Shown here piece by piece: positions 62,142 to 64,000 of a DNA stretch of 64,000 nt. Made by a program: the position numbers and the translations under genes. Position 1 is the first letter of the stretch. Every line of letters begins with the position of its first letter. The stretch spans positions 62,001 to 126,000 of the forward strand of contig CAVOUB010000005.1 in assembly GCA_963699495.1 (NCBI GenBank), given 5' to 3'. The notes beneath the pieces were generated by a model. It saw only the letters and a program-made list of their open reading frames with translations, made no database searches and was not told where the DNA came from. This DNA comes from JAIBJN01 sp963699495 (GTDB lineage Bacteria > Actinomycetota > Thermoleophilia > Gaiellales > Gaiellaceae).

Positions 62142-63053
62142 GTGGAGACGATCCGCGCCCCACGGCAGGATGAGGCGCAGGCTGTGACGGACCTCGTCAT
62201 CGCCTGCGACATTCACGAGCTCGGCGCGCCCGACTTCGAGCTCGACGATCTCCTCACGGACTGGAACATGCCCGGGTTCGATCCAGAACGGGACGCCGTG
62301 GTGGTCGAGGAGGACGGCCGCCTCGCGGCCTACGCCGCCTTCATCCGGAATGACTACGTGGACGTCTACGTCCATCCGGACTACCGCGACCGCGGCCTCG
62401 GCGAGACCCTGCTCGAGTGGTCGGAGCGCCGCGGGCTGGAGCGGACACGGGCCGGCGAGGAGGTCCGCCTCGGGCAGGTCGTCACCTCGACTCACGAGGC
62501 AGCGCGGAAGCTGCTCGAAAGCCGCGGCTACGAGCCGGTGAGGACGTACTGGCGGATGTCCATGCCGCTCGACGAGCGCCCGCCCCCGCCCGCGTGGCCG
62601 GAGGGCGTAGTCGTGCGCACCTTCGACCAGGAGCGCGACACCCGGGCGGTCTACGCGCTCGTGCAGGACGCGTTCGGAGACAACGAGCGCCACACTGCCG
62701 AGTCCTTCGAGGAGTGGCAGGCGTTCATGATCGACCGGGACGCGTTCGAGCCCGGGCTCTGGTTCATCGCGGAGTCGAAGGGCGAAATCGTCGGCTGCGT
62801 CCTCTGTCCGAACTACGAGGACGAGGGTTGGATCCGCCAGCTGGCCGTCTCCAGGAACTGGCGCCGGCGCGGCCTCGGGACCGCTCTGCTGCGCCAGGCG
62901 ATGTCCGAGTTCAGCCGGCGCGGCCGCAAGGAGCTCGGCCTCGTGGTCGACTCCGGGAACCGGACCGGAGCGAAGGAGCTCTACGAGCGCGCCGGGATGA
63001 CGGTCGCACGCGAGCACGTGCGCTACGAGAAGAGGCTGAGGGCTCCCGCCTAG
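62142..63053 (+). CDS. Double-GNAT acetyltransferase (MshD-like layout)
   Basis: A 303-residue protein with two GNAT domains. The first contains VYVHPDYRDRGLGETLLEWS, the second LAVSRNWRRRGLGTALLRQA and ELGLVVDSGNRTGAKELYER, both motif A acetyl-CoA sites. Two fused GNAT domains are the architecture of mycothiol synthase MshD, but other families share it and no other mycothiol gene is here. GTG 62142, 8 bases after thioredoxin. Confidence 0.85.
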   Translation: METIRAPRQDEAQAVTDLVIACDIHELGAPDFELDDLLTDWNMPGFDPERDAVVVEEDGRLAAYAAFIRNDYVDVYVHPDYRDRGLGETLLEWSERRGLERTRAGEEVRLGQVVTSTHEAARKLLESRGYEPVRTYWRMSMPLDERPPPPAWPEGVVVRTFDQERDTRAVYALVQDAFGDNERHTAESFEEWQAFMIDRDAFEPGLWFIAESKGEIVGCVLCPNYEDEGWIRQLAVSRNWRRRGLGTALLRQAMSEFSRRGRKELGLVVDSGNRTGAKELYERAGMTVAREHVRYEKRLRAPA

Positions 63054-63098
63054 CCGATCCGAACCGGAGCGATCCGGGGCGGCCTCGCTCCTTCCGGC

Positions 63099-63935
63099 TC
63101 AGACGAGGCTGCCGTGCGCCGGGTAGGAGCCGAAGACGCACAGCTCCCGGGTCAGGCCGCCGACCTCGGCGAGCGTCTCGCTGACGACCTGGTCGAGCGG
63201 GTGGCCCGCGAGCACGGCGTCGAAGCGGTAGCGCCACGGCGTCCGCGGGATCGGCCGCGAGACGAGCTGGACGAGATCGAGCCGGTGCCGCCCGAAGGGC
63301 TCGATGGCGAGGTGGAGAGCGCCCGGCTGGTGGTCGGTGACGAAGTAGAAGGCCGTCCGCCACCCGTCGCTCTCCCGGTCGAGCCGCGTGTACGGGGCGA
63401 CGGAGACGAAGCGCGTGTAGGCCTCCGGGTGGTCGCCGACGTCTCCCGCGATCACCGTCAGGCCGTACATGGCCGCCGCCCGCTCGCTGGCGATCGCCGC
63501 CTCCGACGGGTCGCCTCGCTCCGCCACCTCGTGGGCCGCATCGGCGGTCGTGGCCGCCGCAATCGCCGTTGCCCAGGGCATGGCCGCGAGGAGGCGCCGG
63601 CACTGGTCGAGCGCCGCCGGGTGCGAGCGGACGACCCGAACCTCCTCGAGCGCGACGTCGGCAAGACCGACGAGGCAGTGGCGGATCGGCAGGATCGTCT
63701 CCCCCGTGATCGAGAGCGGGGAGTCGTAGAGCAGGTCGTGCGTCTCGTTCACCGGGCCGGAGAGCGAGCTCTCGATGGGAAGGACCCCGAAGGCGACCTC
63801 GCGCTCGGCGGTCGCCTCGACGACGGCCGTGAAGCTCGGCAGCGAGATCAGGTCTGCGCCGCCCGGGAAGAGGCGGTCGCACGCCGCGGCACTGTGCGCG
63901 CCGTCGCGCCCGGGGTAGGCAACGCTCGCCTTCAT
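63099..63935 (-). CDS. pheA: Prephenate dehydratase
   Basis: A 278-residue enzyme of phenylalanine synthesis: prephenate to phenylpyruvate. The catalytic domain starts KASVAYPGRDGAHSAAACDR and has the signature HPEAYTRFVSVAP (TRF). GVLPIESSLSGPVNETHDLL is the other conserved block. The C-terminal ACT domain (HLAIEPFGRHRLDLVQLVSR) senses phenylalanine. ATG 63935. It follows the end of another minus-strand gene by 9 bases. Confidence 0.94.
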   Translation of the reverse strand: MKASVAYPGRDGAHSAAACDRLFPGGADLISLPSFTAVVEATAEREVAFGVLPIESSLSGPVNETHDLLYDSPLSITGETILPIRHCLVGLADVALEEVRVVRSHPAALDQCRRLLAAMPWATAIAAATTADAAHEVAERGDPSEAAIASERAAAMYGLTVIAGDVGDHPEAYTRFVSVAPYTRLDRESDGWRTAFYFVTDHQPGALHLAIEPFGRHRLDLVQLVSRPIPRTPWRYRFDAVLAGHPLDQVVSETLAEVGGLTRELCVFGSYPAHGSLV

Positions 63936-63944
63936 CGTCCGACG

Positions 63945-64000
63945 TTACCGAAGGTCGGCTGGAAGGCGGAAGAAGACGTCCTCTCGAACGATCTCGACGT
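63945..64000 (-). CDS. C-terminal end of an unidentified gene, cut by the window edge
   Basis: The minus strand reads VEIVREDVFFRLPADLR and then a TAA at 63945-63947, just 9 bases upstream of pheA. It is open to the edge in that frame only for these codons. The rest of the gene lies outside the window, so the product cannot be named; a co-transcribed partner of pheA is likely. Confidence 0.5.
   Translation of the reverse strand, partial: VEIVREDVFFRLPADLR

Overview
The window is one contiguous, very GC-rich, gene-dense stretch of a bacterial chromosome. GTG starts are common, ATGA and GTGA overlaps are frequent and intergenic gaps are short. Gene content points to Actinomycetota, probably a deep-branching class such as Thermoleophilia: HU, a single-subunit-type RpoD sigma factor, a PimA-like glycosyltransferase, an exonuclease with the actinobacterial N-terminal extension, many GNAT and LuxR-type proteins, and a complete homogentisate route. 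The taxonomic call is inference; there is no rRNA, tRNA, CRISPR array, prophage or insertion sequence to anchor it.

Layout. 0-6.1 kb: the start of an SOS-type exonuclease gene with a LexA-like palindrome, HU, pyrE, a roadblock protein, YihY, and a minus-strand run murI-rph-mgtC-rdgB-cNMP protein. 6.2-9.6 kb: a coupled pabB-pabC-acetyltransferase-glutamine amidotransferase run. 9.5-14.3 kb: rhodanese, hydrolase, gamma-glutamyltransferase, an unknown 258-residue protein, an AlkA-type glycosylase and a HAD phosphatase. 14.3-18.2 kb: tyrosine/homogentisate catabolism (hppD, hmgA, a FAH-family hydrolase) around an Lrp/AsnC regulator, then a cold-shock gene. 18.3-25 kb: transporters and membrane proteins, including a partial duplication of an EamA gene, and a FabL-like reductase. 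25-30 kb: queuosine-precursor transporter, proline dehydrogenase, acetyl-CoA synthetase and an acetyltransferase that appears to start at AUC. 30-41.8 kb: LysE exporter, ferritin, a UbiE-like methyltransferase with a UbiA-like membrane partner, a membrane-anchored coiled-coil protein, exonuclease VII, an orphan DNA methyltransferase, and a PimA-like/UPF0104 pair. 41.8-44 kb: aminotransferase and adenosine deaminase. 44-49.1 kb: a visibly AT-richer regulatory patch with two small LuxR-type proteins, a broken MalT/LAL-type regulator, an HD-GYP protein and a 28-residue membrane peptide with its own promoter. 49.1-55 kb: a five-gene dipeptide/oligopeptide ABC transporter. 55-64 kb: principal-type sigma factor, type IA topoisomerase, 5'-3' exonuclease, alpha-hydroxy-acid dehydrogenase, HDAC-like deacetylase, thioredoxin, a double-GNAT protein and prephenate dehydratase.

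At least eight otherwise intact genes carry one frame disruption each, always a net gain of one base, and the LAL regulator carries about seven. The uniform +1 sign suggests uncorrected insertion errors in the assembly more than decay, so these genes are annotated across the break. The most interesting biology: the small promoter-peptide unit at 48.45-48.67 kb inside the AT-richer regulatory patch, a 45-bp dispersed intergenic element present twice, the AUC-started acetyltransferase directly behind acsA, and the LexA-type operator at the left end.
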